Assembly (NCBI RefSeq): GCF_009831115.1
Contig: NZ_WUUK01000004.1
Location: forward strand, 186,001-250,000
Source of the DNA: Salinicoccus hispanicus
Lineage (GTDB): Bacteria; Bacillota; Bacilli; Staphylococcales; Salinicoccaceae
Length of the DNA: 64,000 nucleotides
Reading direction: 5' to 3'
Shown: positions 1-8,711 of the stretch, piece after piece
How positions within the stretch are numbered: position 1 is the first letter of the stretch
Layout: each line of letters starts with the position of its first letter
Made by a program: the position numbers and the translations under genes
Notes under the pieces: generated by a model
Databases searched by the model: none
Seen by the model: only the letters and a program-made list of their open reading frames with translations
What the model was told of the DNA's origin: nothing

Positions 1-1
1 C

Positions 2-574
2 GGACTGGTACTTGGCGTTGTCCCCATGATGCTCAGAATTTCCAACTACAGGGTGAAATTCAGAAGCTCCCACTACATACTGGTTTTTCTGGCTGTCGCA
101 CTGTTATTTTCAATCGGACTGATCAGAGGGGATGAAACGCCGCCTGAAAACTTGGTGGTGACAATGCCGCTTCTCATCAAGATGTTTTTCAGCGGTATTC
201 TCGCTTCGATGACCATGCTGCTCCCTGGCATATCAGGATCTCTCGTCCTGCTGATCCTCGGTTCCTACAGTATCGTCATCTACTCTATAAACCAGCTCAA
301 AGCTTTCAATCTGGAAATACTGCCTGTACTGATTGCTGTCGGTTCCGGTATTGTTCTCGGTCTGCTCCTGGCCAGCCGGGTCATCCAGTATATGCTCAGT
401 CACTATACGTATTTGACCTATGCGCTCATATTGGGACTCGTCATGGGCTCCGTATTTGCCATCTATCCAGGCCTCCCGGAAACAGCTCTGTCCTGGATAA
501 TGACAGTAATGGCTGCCATCGCAGGGTTTACCATCAGCTGGTTCATGGGTACACGCAATAAAGAGACAATATGA
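2..574 (+). CDS. DUF368 domain-containing membrane protein (5' end missing)
   Basis: The reading frame is open from base 2, so the gene starts before the window and only the C-terminal ~190 residues are seen. The visible part is strongly hydrophobic with about five to six membrane segments and carries the PGISGSLVLLILGSY stretch typical of DUF368 proteins, which are polytopic membrane proteins that have been proposed to act in polyprenyl-phosphate lipid handling. An in-frame ATG at 26 lies inside the conserved domain and is not the real start. The next gene starts just after or overlapping its end, so the two are probably co-transcribed. Family membership is confident; function is not established from this sequence. 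Confidence 0.8.
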   Translation, partial: GLVLGVVPMMLRISNYRVKFRSSHYILVFLAVALLFSIGLIRGDETPPENLVVTMPLLIKMFFSGILASMTMLLPGISGSLVLLILGSYSIVIYSINQLKAFNLEILPVLIAVGSGIVLGLLLASRVIQYMLSHYTYLTYALILGLVMGSVFAIYPGLPETALSWIMTVMAAIAGFTISWFMGTRNKETI

Positions 575-588
575 ATCGAGGTGAGTAT

Positions 589-1620
589 ATGGAACAGCAC
601 CACCCATTGATCATGGCCTATCATGAATATATAGAAGCGACCATCGATTACCGTGTCGCGGTCCTCGGGCAGGTGGATGCGGGGAAGAGTGCGCTCGTGA
701 ATAAGCTGGCGGATGCGGATTCCCATATATCCACCCAGACCGATGCAACCCGTACAATCACAGAACACCCCTACGGCAATCGGGGGAAGATCTTGGATTT
801 CCCCGGTGTCGGAACGACAGAATATTCACCAAAGCAGTACAGGAAGCTGATTTCGAAAACGGCCATCAAACATGTACTGTATGTGTTCTCCTCAAAGATT
901 CGGGATGCGGATGAGGCAACCATCAGGTACCTGTCCAAGAAGGGGATTCATATTACCTTCGTCTATAACAAGAGTGATACCCTTGTCGATGTTTCAGGTA
1001 GAAGGTCACAGGAAACGCTGATGAATGACAAGGATACCGAACTGCATGTAACATTCAAAAAGCAGCTTGACCAGCCACTGCGCTACCACTTCACAAGTAT
1101 CAAAGATGAAAAGGGCGTTGCCGAACTGAAAGAACAACTTGATCGAATCTTTGAAAAGAAGGATGCGCTTTTTGATGAAAGGGTACAAAATGCACAGTAT
1201 CTTGAAAGTTTTCTAACCAGAAAAATGAATGGGCTTGCCACCAGACTGCTCTCGCCGGGATTCAAAGACATCATTCTGAGTCGGTCCTACAGGTCCATCG
1301 AGGAGATGACGGAATCGCACTACCATGTGGCGGAACAGGACTGTGCAGCAATCGGACGGGAAATGCCTAGAGCCGTGACCTATATCAACCGTGCGAAGAA
1401 TACGGATAAGGATATGAAGAAGCCAAGAGACTACATCAATCATCTGGCCACGGTATTCAGTGCCATCTTCAAAATGCGTAAACTGAATGTGGTCACTTTC
1501 ATTGTCTCTTCACTTGGTGAAATCGGGATAAAGAACATCTATCCTGTGATGAAAGGAACATTTGAATATGTCGGGGATATGAATGATTTTGCCCGCGAGG
1601 TCATCAAGTATCATCGATGA
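589..1620 (+). CDS. GTPase of unassigned family (dynamin/Era-like G domain)
   Basis: The ~343-residue protein has a clear N-terminal G domain: P-loop GQVDAGKS at about residues 27-34, Walker B/G3 DFPGVG near 70 and the G4 specificity motif NKSD near 127. The C-terminal ~170 residues are mostly helical and end in a hydrophobic stretch that could contact the membrane. I chose the ATG at 589 because a GAGGTGAG ribosome binding site sits just upstream; an ATG at 571 overlaps the preceding stop but would place the binding site inside the gene. I do not recognise a named family. The layout resembles YcjX/DUF697-type or dynamin-like GTPases. A strong terminator follows directly. Confidence 0.75.
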   Translation: MEQHHPLIMAYHEYIEATIDYRVAVLGQVDAGKSALVNKLADADSHISTQTDATRTITEHPYGNRGKILDFPGVGTTEYSPKQYRKLISKTAIKHVLYVFSSKIRDADEATIRYLSKKGIHITFVYNKSDTLVDVSGRRSQETLMNDKDTELHVTFKKQLDQPLRYHFTSIKDEKGVAELKEQLDRIFEKKDALFDERVQNAQYLESFLTRKMNGLATRLLSPGFKDIILSRSYRSIEEMTESHYHVAEQDCAAIGREMPRAVTYINRAKNTDKDMKKPRDYINHLATVFSAIFKMRKLNVVTFIVSSLGEIGIKNIYPVMKGTFEYVGDMNDFAREVIKYHR

Positions 1621-1621
1621 C

Positions 1622-1656
1622 AAGAGCGTTCCAGCTATGCTGGAGCGCTCTTTTTT
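1622..1656 (+). terminator. Rho-independent terminator after the GTPase gene
   Basis: A 14-bp stem (arms 1622-1635 and 1639-1652, one G-T wobble) with a three-base loop is followed by six T residues. It separates the GTPase gene from the sugar operon. Confidence 0.9.
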
Positions 1657-1665
1657 ATTCAGGGG

Positions 1666-1679
1666 AGCAATCGTTTGCA
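1666..1679. promoter_or_regulatory. Upstream LacI-type operator (O2)
   Basis: AGCAATCGTTTGCA matches the second copy at 1733-1746 in 13 of 14 bases and is a near-palindrome centred on CG, the form bound by LacI/GalR regulators. The two copies lie 67 bp apart, about 6.4 turns of helix, so DNA looping by one tetramer or two dimers is possible. The likely ligand protein is the LacI-type regulator encoded at 4902-5921 in the same operon (inference). Confidence 0.6.
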
Positions 1680-1732
1680 GTGAGATGATGGATATTATTT
1701 TCATATGTCAGATGTACGTGGCGAAAGTTTTA

Positions 1733-1746
1733 TGCAATCGTTTGCA
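1733..1746. promoter_or_regulatory. Promoter-proximal LacI-type operator (O1)
   Basis: TGCAATCGTTTGCA is a near-perfect palindrome with central CG. It ends eight bases before the putative -35 element, close enough for a bound repressor to hinder RNA polymerase. A second copy lies 67 bp upstream. Confidence 0.65.
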
Positions 1747-1754
1747 AAAAAGTA

Positions 1755-1783
1755 TTGACTTCAGATTATTTCAAATATAAAAT
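1755..1783 (+). promoter_or_regulatory. Sigma-A promoter of the sugar operon
   Basis: TTGACT at 1755-1760 and TAAAAT at 1778-1783 are separated by 17 bases. The promoter lies between the O1 operator and a cre-like site, and about 50 bases before the first start codon. Confidence 0.7.
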
Positions 1784-1798
1784 CATATTTATAAGCGA

Positions 1799-1813
1799 AT
1801 GACAGCGCTTACA
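1799..1813. promoter_or_regulatory. cre-like site (CcpA binding) in the leader of the sugar operon
   Basis: ATGACAGCGCTTACA fits the catabolite responsive element consensus WTGNAANCGNWNNCW with one mismatch and is largely palindromic. It lies just downstream of the expected transcription start, where CcpA acts as a roadblock or repressor. This suggests that the operon is turned down when preferred sugars are present. Confidence 0.6.
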
Positions 1814-1832
1814 TATAAAGGGGGATGTACAG

Positions 1833-3137
1833 ATGGAGAAGTTCAAGTGGAACTATGCTTTTCTTTTCGCAATGATATTGATGCTTGGAGCTTGCGGAAA
1901 CAGTGGAGATGCAGGCGGTTCAGTTTCCGAGGAAACTGAAGGAGGCGGCACTGAAGGAGAAAGCGTGACGATAGACCTTTACCAGTTCAAAGTTGAATTC
2001 AAGGAACAGTTCGAAAGTCTCGTTGCACAATATGAGGAAGAAAATCCGAACGTTACCATTAATGTTGAAACAGTAGGTGGCGGTAATGACTATGGTGCAA
2101 CTCTGAAATCGAAGATCGCTTCTGGTAATGAGCCGGACATCTTCAACATCGGAGGCCCTCAGGACTATGAGGATCATAAAGATCGTATTGCACCGATAGA
2201 AGATTCGGAAGCGGCAGATGCAGCGCTTGAAGGTACACTCGATTCTGTTACTGTAGATGACCAGATTTATGGGCTGCCGTACAATCTCGAAGGCTATGGC
2301 CTGATCTATAACAAAGCCATCTTTGAGGAAGCAGGAATCAACCCTGACGATCTGACAACAATGGAGGATCTGCAAGGTGCTGTCGACACACTCGATGGTA
2401 TGAAAGAAGAGCTTGGTCTGGATGCTGTCTTTGCATTCCCGGGCAAAGAGAGATGGGTATACGGAAATCATTCCAGCAGTTCCTTCCTGGCACCTGAATT
2501 TAATGATAGTGTCCTGGAAGCATTCGAATCGGATACGGTAGAATTCGAACTTTCCGATGAACTTAAGAACTACATTGACATGCAGGTGGATTACTCGGAA
2601 CAGCCTGTACTGAGTCTTGACTACTCTCAGCAGGTTGAAGCACTCTACTCCATGGAAAAAGTTGCAATGATCCAGCAGGGCAACTGGGCGTATCCTTCCA
2701 TCGAGCAGATTGCACCGGAAGTGGCTGAGAATTCCGGAATCATTCCTATTCCAGTGGCAGGAGAGGCCAAAATGCCAGTAGGTGTACCACAGTACTGGGT
2801 TGTGAACTCCGGTGCTGAAGACAATGTTCAGGAAGCGGCAGTCGATTTCCTCGACTGGATGTATACTTCTGACGCAGGCAAGGAAGTCGTCCTCAATGAT
2901 TTCAACTTCATTCCAGCCTATGAAGATTATGATACAAGTCAGATTTCCGACCCGTTATCCCAGGAGATCTATGAGTATTCCGAAGAAGGAAATACAAGCG
3001 GCTGGGTATTCCTCGGCTATCCGACTGGTTTCTCGGAAGAAACATTCGGTGACAACGTTCAGCAGTACATTTCCGAAGATATCACGTGGGAAGAAGTTGT
3101 AGAAAACTCCAAAGCATACTGGGAAGAGAATAGATAA
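1833..3137 (+). CDS. Sugar ABC transporter substrate-binding lipoprotein (CUT1 family)
   Basis: This is the extracellular binding protein of the importer encoded by the next two genes. The 434-residue precursor has a lipoprotein signal (charged start, hydrophobic core, lipobox LGAC with Cys at residue 21), so it is anchored on the outer face of the membrane. A low-complexity Ser/Glu/Gly linker follows and then a family-1 solute-binding fold of normal length, including an N-terminal YxxxVEFKEQFESLVAQYEEENP segment split by the usual helix. It is the first gene of the operon, with a GGGGGA binding site before ATG. A hairpin follows it, probably keeping its expression above that of the permeases. 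The sugar cannot be read from the sequence. Confidence 0.92.
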   Translation: MEKFKWNYAFLFAMILMLGACGNSGDAGGSVSEETEGGGTEGESVTIDLYQFKVEFKEQFESLVAQYEEENPNVTINVETVGGGNDYGATLKSKIASGNEPDIFNIGGPQDYEDHKDRIAPIEDSEAADAALEGTLDSVTVDDQIYGLPYNLEGYGLIYNKAIFEEAGINPDDLTTMEDLQGAVDTLDGMKEELGLDAVFAFPGKERWVYGNHSSSSFLAPEFNDSVLEAFESDTVEFELSDELKNYIDMQVDYSEQPVLSLDYSQQVEALYSMEKVAMIQQGNWAYPSIEQIAPEVAENSGIIPIPVAGEAKMPVGVPQYWVVNSGAEDNVQEAAVDFLDWMYTSDAGKEVVLNDFNFIPAYEDYDTSQISDPLSQEIYEYSEEGNTSGWVFLGYPTGFSEETFGDNVQQYISEDITWEEVVENSKAYWEENR

Positions 3138-3145
3138 TAGAGATG

Positions 3146-3174
3146 ATAATGGAGCAATTGCATTGCTCCATTAT
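3146..3174 (+). terminator. Intra-operon stem-loop after the binding-protein gene
   Basis: A perfect 12-bp stem (3146-3157 with 3163-3174) and five-base loop lies between the binding-protein and permease genes. Only a short broken T run follows, so it is more likely an mRNA stabiliser or partial terminator than a full stop. Confidence 0.7.
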
Positions 3175-3194
3175 TTCTTAAATGAGGTGTTAAT

Positions 3195-4061
3195 GTGAAG
3201 ACCAAAAATATCATGTACTGGGTGTTTATTGCTCCTGTTCTGGCGGCCCTTCTGATTGTTGTTGTGGTTCCATTCGTATGGGGAATCTACTACTCTCTGA
3301 CTGAGTGGTCAGGAGACATGGCACAGACGCCTGTGTTCACCGGATTCCAGAACTATCAGAGTCTACTATCCGACCCGACCTTTCTAAATGCGCTGTGGTT
3401 TACTTTCAAATATGCGATAGTGACAGTCATTATCATCAATGTTGTCGGCTTTTCACTGGCTCTTATCGTGACAAGCTACATAAAATCCAAGGACTTCCTA
3501 AGAACGATCTTCTTCATGCCGAATCTGATCGGCGGTCTGATACTCGGGTTCGTCTGGCAGTTCATATTCACAAATATCTTCAATGCCCTGGGCGATGCTC
3601 TTGGAGTTGAAATGCTTCAGGGATGGCTGGCAACTCCTGCAACTGGATTCTGGGGCCTGGTGATCCTTCATGTCTGGCAGATGGCGGGATATATCATGAT
3701 CATCTATATTGCCTATCTGCAGAGCATACCTGATGAACTTCTCGAGGCAGCAGATATGGATGGTGCAAGCTATGCACAGAAGCTTAAAAATGTAATCATG
3801 CCACTTGTGGCACCTGCATTTACAGTAAGCATGTTCCTCACCTTATCTGGTGCATTCAAAATATACGACCAGAACTTGTCGCTTACTGGCGGGGGACCTG
3901 GTGGTTCCACGAAAATGATCGCAATGGACATTGTAGATACGGCATTTGCCATGAATACGATGGGGCTGGCCCAGGCCAAAGCCGTAGTGTTTTTCATTAT
4001 CGTTGCAATTCTGAGCCTCACGCAAGTCTACTATAATAAGAAAAAAGAGGTGGAGCTGTAA
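3195..4061 (+). CDS. Sugar ABC transporter permease, MalF type
   Basis: A 288-residue membrane protein with six predicted membrane segments forms one half of the sugar channel. The EAA loop is visible at about residues 180-200 (EAADMDGASYAQK followed by VIMPLVAP), the docking site for the ATPase. The start is GTG at 3195 with a GAGGTGT binding site. The gene overlaps the start of the next permease by one base, as is common for translationally coupled MalF/MalG pairs. Confidence 0.93.
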   Translation: MKTKNIMYWVFIAPVLAALLIVVVVPFVWGIYYSLTEWSGDMAQTPVFTGFQNYQSLLSDPTFLNALWFTFKYAIVTVIIINVVGFSLALIVTSYIKSKDFLRTIFFMPNLIGGLILGFVWQFIFTNIFNALGDALGVEMLQGWLATPATGFWGLVILHVWQMAGYIMIIYIAYLQSIPDELLEAADMDGASYAQKLKNVIMPLVAPAFTVSMFLTLSGAFKIYDQNLSLTGGGPGGSTKMIAMDIVDTAFAMNTMGLAQAKAVVFFIIVAILSLTQVYYNKKKEVEL

Positions 4062-4882
4062 TGAAGAAGAAAAAGACCACCGGCCGTATTGTTCTGGAAG
4101 TCATCGGCATACTGCTTGCACTTCTTTGGCTTTCACCTTTCTATATCATGCTCGTCAATGCATTCAAGACAAAGCGGGAAATGTTTGAGAACACCCTTGC
4201 GCCACCCAGTGAACCGGTATTTCAGAACTTTATCCAGGCGTTCCAGGAACTGGATTTTCTCAGAACGTTCTTCAACTCTTTCTTGATCACTTCACTCAGT
4301 ATCGTATGTATCGTATTCTTCTCGGCCATGGCAGCCTATGCGCTGTCAAGGAATAAAAGCAAGGTCAGCGGCATCATATTCTTTCTGTTTGTGGCGAGCA
4401 TGCTCATACCGTTCCAATCGGTGATGATTCCACTGGTCAAGATGTTCAGTGAGTTGCAGAGCCTTAATAAATGGGGACTGATTTTCATGTACATCGGTTT
4501 CGGTTCTGGACTCTCGCTTTTCCTTTATCACGGAGCCCTGAAGAATATACCCATATCTCTCGATGAAGCGGCGAAAATTGACGGCGCGACTAAATGGCAG
4601 ACTTTCTGGCATGTCATTTTCCCTCTTCTGAGACCGATCGGTATTACAGTAGCCATTCTGAATGTAATATGGATATGGAATGACTTTCTACTTCCAAGCC
4701 TGGTGCTCGGACAAGGAGATGAAACAATCCCGCTCAAGCTGTTCCTGTTCTTTGGACAGTACACAAAACAGTGGACGCTGGCACTTGCAGGTCTGACGAT
4801 TTCCATCATTCCTGTCATCATCGGATATTTCATTGCCCAGAAGCATATCATCAAAGGGGTATCGGATGGCGCAGTGAAGTAG
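4061..4882 (+). CDS. Sugar ABC transporter permease, MalG type
   Basis: The 273-residue inner-membrane protein has about six membrane segments and the EAA loop DEAAKIDGATKWQ near residues 167-180, followed by VIFPLLRP. It pairs with the MalF-type permease just upstream and takes energy from the MsmX-like ATPase at 9695. The C terminus is the usual short basic tail of this family. Its start overlaps the preceding stop, which indicates translational coupling. Confidence 0.93.
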   Translation: MKKKKTTGRIVLEVIGILLALLWLSPFYIMLVNAFKTKREMFENTLAPPSEPVFQNFIQAFQELDFLRTFFNSFLITSLSIVCIVFFSAMAAYALSRNKSKVSGIIFFLFVASMLIPFQSVMIPLVKMFSELQSLNKWGLIFMYIGFGSGLSLFLYHGALKNIPISLDEAAKIDGATKWQTFWHVIFPLLRPIGITVAILNVIWIWNDFLLPSLVLGQGDETIPLKLFLFFGQYTKQWTLALAGLTISIIPVIIGYFIAQKHIIKGVSDGAVK

Positions 4883-4901
4883 CCAGAAGGGTTAGTGTGA
4901 A

Positions 4902-5921
4902 ATGGTGACGATAAAAGATGTAGCGAAAATTGCGGGGGTGTCCCCCTCCACTGTTTCCAGAGTGATCAAAGATCATGACGGCATCAGCAGCACTACAAAA
5001 AAGAGAGTCAGAAAAATAATGGAAGAGATCGGATATGCGCCAAATATCGCGGCGCGGAATCTTGTGACGAATCAGGCGAATACAATCGGCCTGGTCATCA
5101 AAAGCGGCATTCACGAGGTCAACCTGAATCCGTTCTATTCCGAAGTGAATCTCGGAGTTTCCGAGGCATGCAGAGAGAATGGCTTTTCGACCCTCACCAC
5201 TTCTGCATCGAATGATGTGAGTCTTCTGGCGGAAGTGAAAGAGCTGATCAGCTCCAGACAGGTCGATGGATTCATTCTTCTATATTCCAGAACAGACGAT
5301 CCCATAGCAGATTTCCTTACTGCAGCAGGTTTCCCCTATGTCGTCATCGGGAAAAATATATTTAAAAACTGCGAAGCAGCCTATGTGGATAATGATAATG
5401 TACAGGCAGCATATGCAATCACTGAATTATTGATCCAAAAAGGGTATAGTGAAATTGTAATGATTGTCGACAATGACATTTTCGCAGTTGCGAAGGACAG
5501 GATAAAGGGGTTTGAAATGGCTATGGAAGCATCTGCTCTGTCTGAGAATGGCAGAGTGATCAAATGTGAAAACGAAGACGGATCGATCCATCATATGCTG
5601 GAATCCCTTTTCAGCACAAATCAGCCGCATGCTCTGCTGACTTTGGATGGTGTGCTGAATTCCCGGATTGTCTCCCACCTCTACCGGTTGGGAATACGCA
5701 TTCCACGGGATGTCGCGACCGCAACTTTCAGTGATTCACTACTGACGAAGCTTGCTTCACCGCCTCAGACGACAGTGGATATTTTTCCACAGGAGCTGGG
5801 CAGGGAGGCAGGCAAGGAAATCATCATGCTGATACGGGATCCCGACAGGTTGAAAAAGAACATCACAGTGCCGACGCGTATTATAGAGCGGCAATCCACA
5901 CACAAGGAGGAAGTTGAATGA
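4902..5921 (+). CDS. LacI-family transcriptional regulator of the sugar operon
   Basis: The 339-residue protein has a classic LacI helix-turn-helix at residues 2-24 ([21 protein letters not shown]) and a hinge at about 45-60. A periplasmic-binding-protein-like effector domain follows. It lies inside the operon it probably controls; the twin TGCAATCGTTTGCA sites before the first gene are the natural candidates for its operator. The effector is probably the imported sugar or an oxidised product. The gene overlaps the ThuA-like gene by four bases (ATGA). Confidence 0.9.
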   Translation: MVTIKDVAKIAGVSPSTVSRVIKDHDGISSTTKKRVRKIMEEIGYAPNIAARNLVTNQANTIGLVIKSGIHEVNLNPFYSEVNLGVSEACRENGFSTLTTSASNDVSLLAEVKELISSRQVDGFILLYSRTDDPIADFLTAAGFPYVVIGKNIFKNCEAAYVDNDNVQAAYAITELLIQKGYSEIVMIVDNDIFAVAKDRIKGFEMAMEASALSENGRVIKCENEDGSIHHMLESLFSTNQPHALLTLDGVLNSRIVSHLYRLGIRIPRDVATATFSDSLLTKLASPPQTTVDIFPQELGREAGKEIIMLIRDPDRLKKNITVPTRIIERQSTHKEEVE

Positions 5922-6634
5922 AAGTGACGGTTTGGAATGAATACAGACACGAGAAGGAAAATGAAGTGGTAGACAATATCTACCCTGAAGGCATCCATGC
6001 CCAGATTGCAAGTTTCCTCGAAGGGCATGAAGTGACAACAGCAACGCTCGATGAACCTGAGCATGGTCTGACCGACGAAGTGCTGAATGATACGGATGTG
6101 CTCATATGGTGGGGACACAAGGCCCACGATGAAGTATCTGATGAAATCGCCGAGAAGGTGCAGCAGCGCGTATGGGACGGCATGGGACTGGTCGTTCTCC
6201 ATTCCGCACACTTCTCAAAACCATTCAAACTGCTCATGGGAACATCGTGTGACCTTAAATGGCGCGAAGCGCAGGAGAAGGAGCGCCTATGGGTGGTTGA
6301 TCCGACGCATCCGATTGTGGATGGGCTCGGAGAGTACTTCGAGCTGCCGCAGGAAGAGATGTATGGAGAACACTTCGACATACCTGTTCCGGATGAACTG
6401 ATCATGCTCAGCTGGTTCGAAGGCGGAGAAGTGTTCAGAAGCGCGTGCACCTTCAAACGTGGGAACGGTAAAATATTCTACTTCCGTCCCGGTCATGAAA
6501 CACACCCGACATACTACGATGCAAACGTCCAGACAGTCATCAGAAATGGTGTGGACTGGGTAGGCAGTGGCCACGGCAAAAAGCATTTCTACGGGAACCA
6601 TGAACCATTGGAACAGATAAAGGAGAAATCATAA
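5918..6634 (+). CDS. ThuA domain-containing protein
   Basis: The 238-residue protein belongs to the ThuA family, a class-I glutamine-amidotransferase-like fold. Typical signatures are [34 protein letters not shown] and the C-terminal [17 protein letters not shown]. Sinorhizobium ThuA acts with the dehydrogenase ThuB in trehalose, maltitol and sucrose use, where 3-keto sugars are formed. Here too the neighbour is a Gfo/Idh/MocA dehydrogenase with a one-base overlap (TAATG), so the pair probably works in one pathway. The exact reaction of ThuA proteins remains unclear. The family call is firm; the sugar is unknown. Confidence 0.9.
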   Translation: MKVTVWNEYRHEKENEVVDNIYPEGIHAQIASFLEGHEVTTATLDEPEHGLTDEVLNDTDVLIWWGHKAHDEVSDEIAEKVQQRVWDGMGLVVLHSAHFSKPFKLLMGTSCDLKWREAQEKERLWVVDPTHPIVDGLGEYFELPQEEMYGEHFDIPVPDELIMLSWFEGGEVFRSACTFKRGNGKIFYFRPGHETHPTYYDANVQTVIRNGVDWVGSGHGKKHFYGNHEPLEQIKEKS

Positions 6635-7659
6635 TGATCAACGTTGGTATTATTGGATGCGGCAGCATTGGAGTCAAACGTCATATTGCAGAATATACCG
6701 ATATTGAAAATGCACGACTGGTTGCATTCTGCGATCCGGTCATAGAACGGGCCGAAGCGCAGCAGGAGATCTACGGCGGAAAAGTCTATAAGGACTACAA
6801 GGAGCTATTGGCTGATGAGTCTGTCGAGGCTGTCAGTGTGTGTACGCCGAACTATAGGCATGCAGAAATATCAATTGCTGCTCTTGAGGCGGGCAAGCAT
6901 GTATTGTGCGAGAAACCGATGGGTATCACTATGACCGAGATGGATCACATGATTGAAGCCGAAAGAAAGTCCGGCATGCAGCTGATGATCGGCCATAACC
7001 AGCGGCTGATCAAAGAACACCAGGTGGCGCGCGACTATATCGCTCGGGGCAAGCTCGGCAAGGTCTATTCTTTCCGCACCACTTTCGGCCATGGCGGGCC
7101 GGAGGGCTGGAGTGTGGACGGCAAGAACAGCTGGTTCTTCAAAAAGGACCAGGCGGCGATGGGTGCCATGGGCGACCTTGGCGTGCATAAGGCGGATCTG
7201 ATCCGCTACATTCTTGATGAAGAGGTTGTCGATGTCGGTGGCTTCATTTCAAGAGAAGCAAAAGAGTTCTCTGATGTGGATGATAATGCCGTATGCATAC
7301 TGCGGACAGAATCGAATGCGATCGGTACGCTGCAGGCGAGCTGGGCATTCTATGGAGAAGAGGACAATTCGACGGTCATTTACGGCGACAAGGGCGTGCT
7401 CAATCTTCTGGATGACCCTGAGCATTCCTTCATTTTCACAAGCAGTACAGGAGAAGTGGTCCGCGAGAACTACGGCGGCATCCAGACGAATGACGATGAA
7501 GGACAAAGCAAGAAATCTTTTGTCATGGAAGCATTCATCAATGCACTTGCTAAAGAAGAACGTGTCCCTGTAACGGCAGAGGATGCAAAGAAATCCGTCG
7601 AAATCATACTGGATGCTTTCGAATCAGATAGAACAAATAAGATTATAACTGAAGAATAG
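6634..7659 (+). CDS. Gfo/Idh/MocA-family sugar dehydrogenase (first copy, ThuB-like)
   Basis: This NAD(P)-dependent oxidoreductase of 341 residues opens with a Rossmann motif (GIIGCGSIG near residues 6-14). It has the family lysine in LCEKPMG (~95) and the catalytic Asp-His signature DLGVHKADL (~180). Enzymes of this family oxidise or reduce hydroxyl groups of free sugars, inositols or disaccharides. Its place directly after the ThuA-like gene parallels thuB. Together with the second dehydrogenase it may perform the opening C3 oxidation and closing reduction of a keto-glycoside pathway (inference). Confidence 0.92.
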   Translation: MINVGIIGCGSIGVKRHIAEYTDIENARLVAFCDPVIERAEAQQEIYGGKVYKDYKELLADESVEAVSVCTPNYRHAEISIAALEAGKHVLCEKPMGITMTEMDHMIEAERKSGMQLMIGHNQRLIKEHQVARDYIARGKLGKVYSFRTTFGHGGPEGWSVDGKNSWFFKKDQAAMGAMGDLGVHKADLIRYILDEEVVDVGGFISREAKEFSDVDDNAVCILRTESNAIGTLQASWAFYGEEDNSTVIYGDKGVLNLLDDPEHSFIFTSSTGEVVRENYGGIQTNDDEGQSKKSFVMEAFINALAKEERVPVTAEDAKKSVEIILDAFESDRTNKIITEE

Positions 7660-7668
7660 GTGTTGTAA

Positions 7669-8700
7669 ATGTCCAAAATCAGACTGGGTTTCATAGGCGT
7701 CGGAGGAATAGCGACGGGCCGTCATATACCCACTTTCAGAACGTTCGATGATGTGGAGATCATGGCGGTCCAGGATATCAATCAGGAGCGTGCGATGAAG
7801 GTGGCCAACGAACTTGGTATTCCTGAGGTATTTTCCAAAATCGAAGATATGTATCCCTACGTGGATGCGGTGGTCATTTCTACGCCGAACAAATATCACG
7901 CCCCGATTGCCATAGATGCCATGAATAACGGTAAGCATGTACTCTGTGAAAAACCAATGGCGATGACTACAGAGGAATGCAATGCAATGATTGAAGCGGA
8001 GGAGAAGAACGATGTGAAACTGCATATCGCCTATCACTACCGCTTCATGAAAGAAGCGATTGCTGCCAAAAAAATTATCGAGCGTGGCACGATCGGTGAG
8101 CCATTGGTCGTTCGCGTAAAAGGACTCAGACGCCGCAAAGTGCCTGGCTGGGGTGTATTCACCAACCAGGAGCTCCAAGGCGGAGGGGCATTGATCGACT
8201 ATGGCTGCCACCTGCTCGACCTGGCAATGTATCTGATGGGTGATGTGAAACCGATAGAAGTGTCGAGTTCGACATATAACCATCTCAGCCGTTCGAATAC
8301 AGTCAATGAATGGGGACAGTTCAATCGCGATTCCTTTGAAGTGGAGGACCATGTCAGTGCATTCATCCGTTTCAATAATGGGGCATCGATGCTGTTTGAA
8401 ACAAGTTGGGCGGCAAACATTCCCGAAGATGAAAACCATGTCAGTATTTCAGGTGCAAAAGCGGGACTGGATGTTTTTGATATGAAAGTCAACCAGGCGG
8501 ATGAGGACCTTATGACGACAATGCGCATCGACTATATAAAAGTGGATGAGACCTTCAGCAGACTGCAGGCGGAGAACTTCATTTCCGCAATCAAGTACAA
8601 CACACCACTGACAGTGAAGTCCACAGAGGCGAAGGAAGTATCGAAGATCATCGAAGCAATCTACTTGAGCTCAAAGGAACAGCGCAGTATCAGACTATAG
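7669..8700 (+). CDS. Gfo/Idh/MocA-family oxidoreductase (second copy)
   Basis: A second dehydrogenase of 343 residues follows after nine bases. It has the nucleotide-binding motif GFIGVGGIATGRH at the N terminus, LCEKPMAM near residue 90 and the active-site segment DYGCHLLDLAMYLMG near 180. It is clearly a different subfamily from the preceding copy rather than a recent duplicate. Two dehydrogenases plus a TIM-barrel isomerase in one operon is the pattern seen in inositol and keto-glycoside pathways. Substrate not predictable from sequence. Confidence 0.92.
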   Translation: MSKIRLGFIGVGGIATGRHIPTFRTFDDVEIMAVQDINQERAMKVANELGIPEVFSKIEDMYPYVDAVVISTPNKYHAPIAIDAMNNGKHVLCEKPMAMTTEECNAMIEAEEKNDVKLHIAYHYRFMKEAIAAKKIIERGTIGEPLVVRVKGLRRRKVPGWGVFTNQELQGGGALIDYGCHLLDLAMYLMGDVKPIEVSSSTYNHLSRSNTVNEWGQFNRDSFEVEDHVSAFIRFNNGASMLFETSWAANIPEDENHVSISGAKAGLDVFDMKVNQADEDLMTTMRIDYIKVDETFSRLQAENFISAIKYNTPLTVKSTEAKEVSKIIEAIYLSSKEQRSIRL

Positions 8701-8711
8701 GAGGCAAATAG

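Noticed and set aside
7624-8439. 271-codon minus-strand open frame
   Set aside because: It is antisense to the second Gfo/Idh/MocA gene with no start signal; His/Cys-rich translation indicates a shadow frame.
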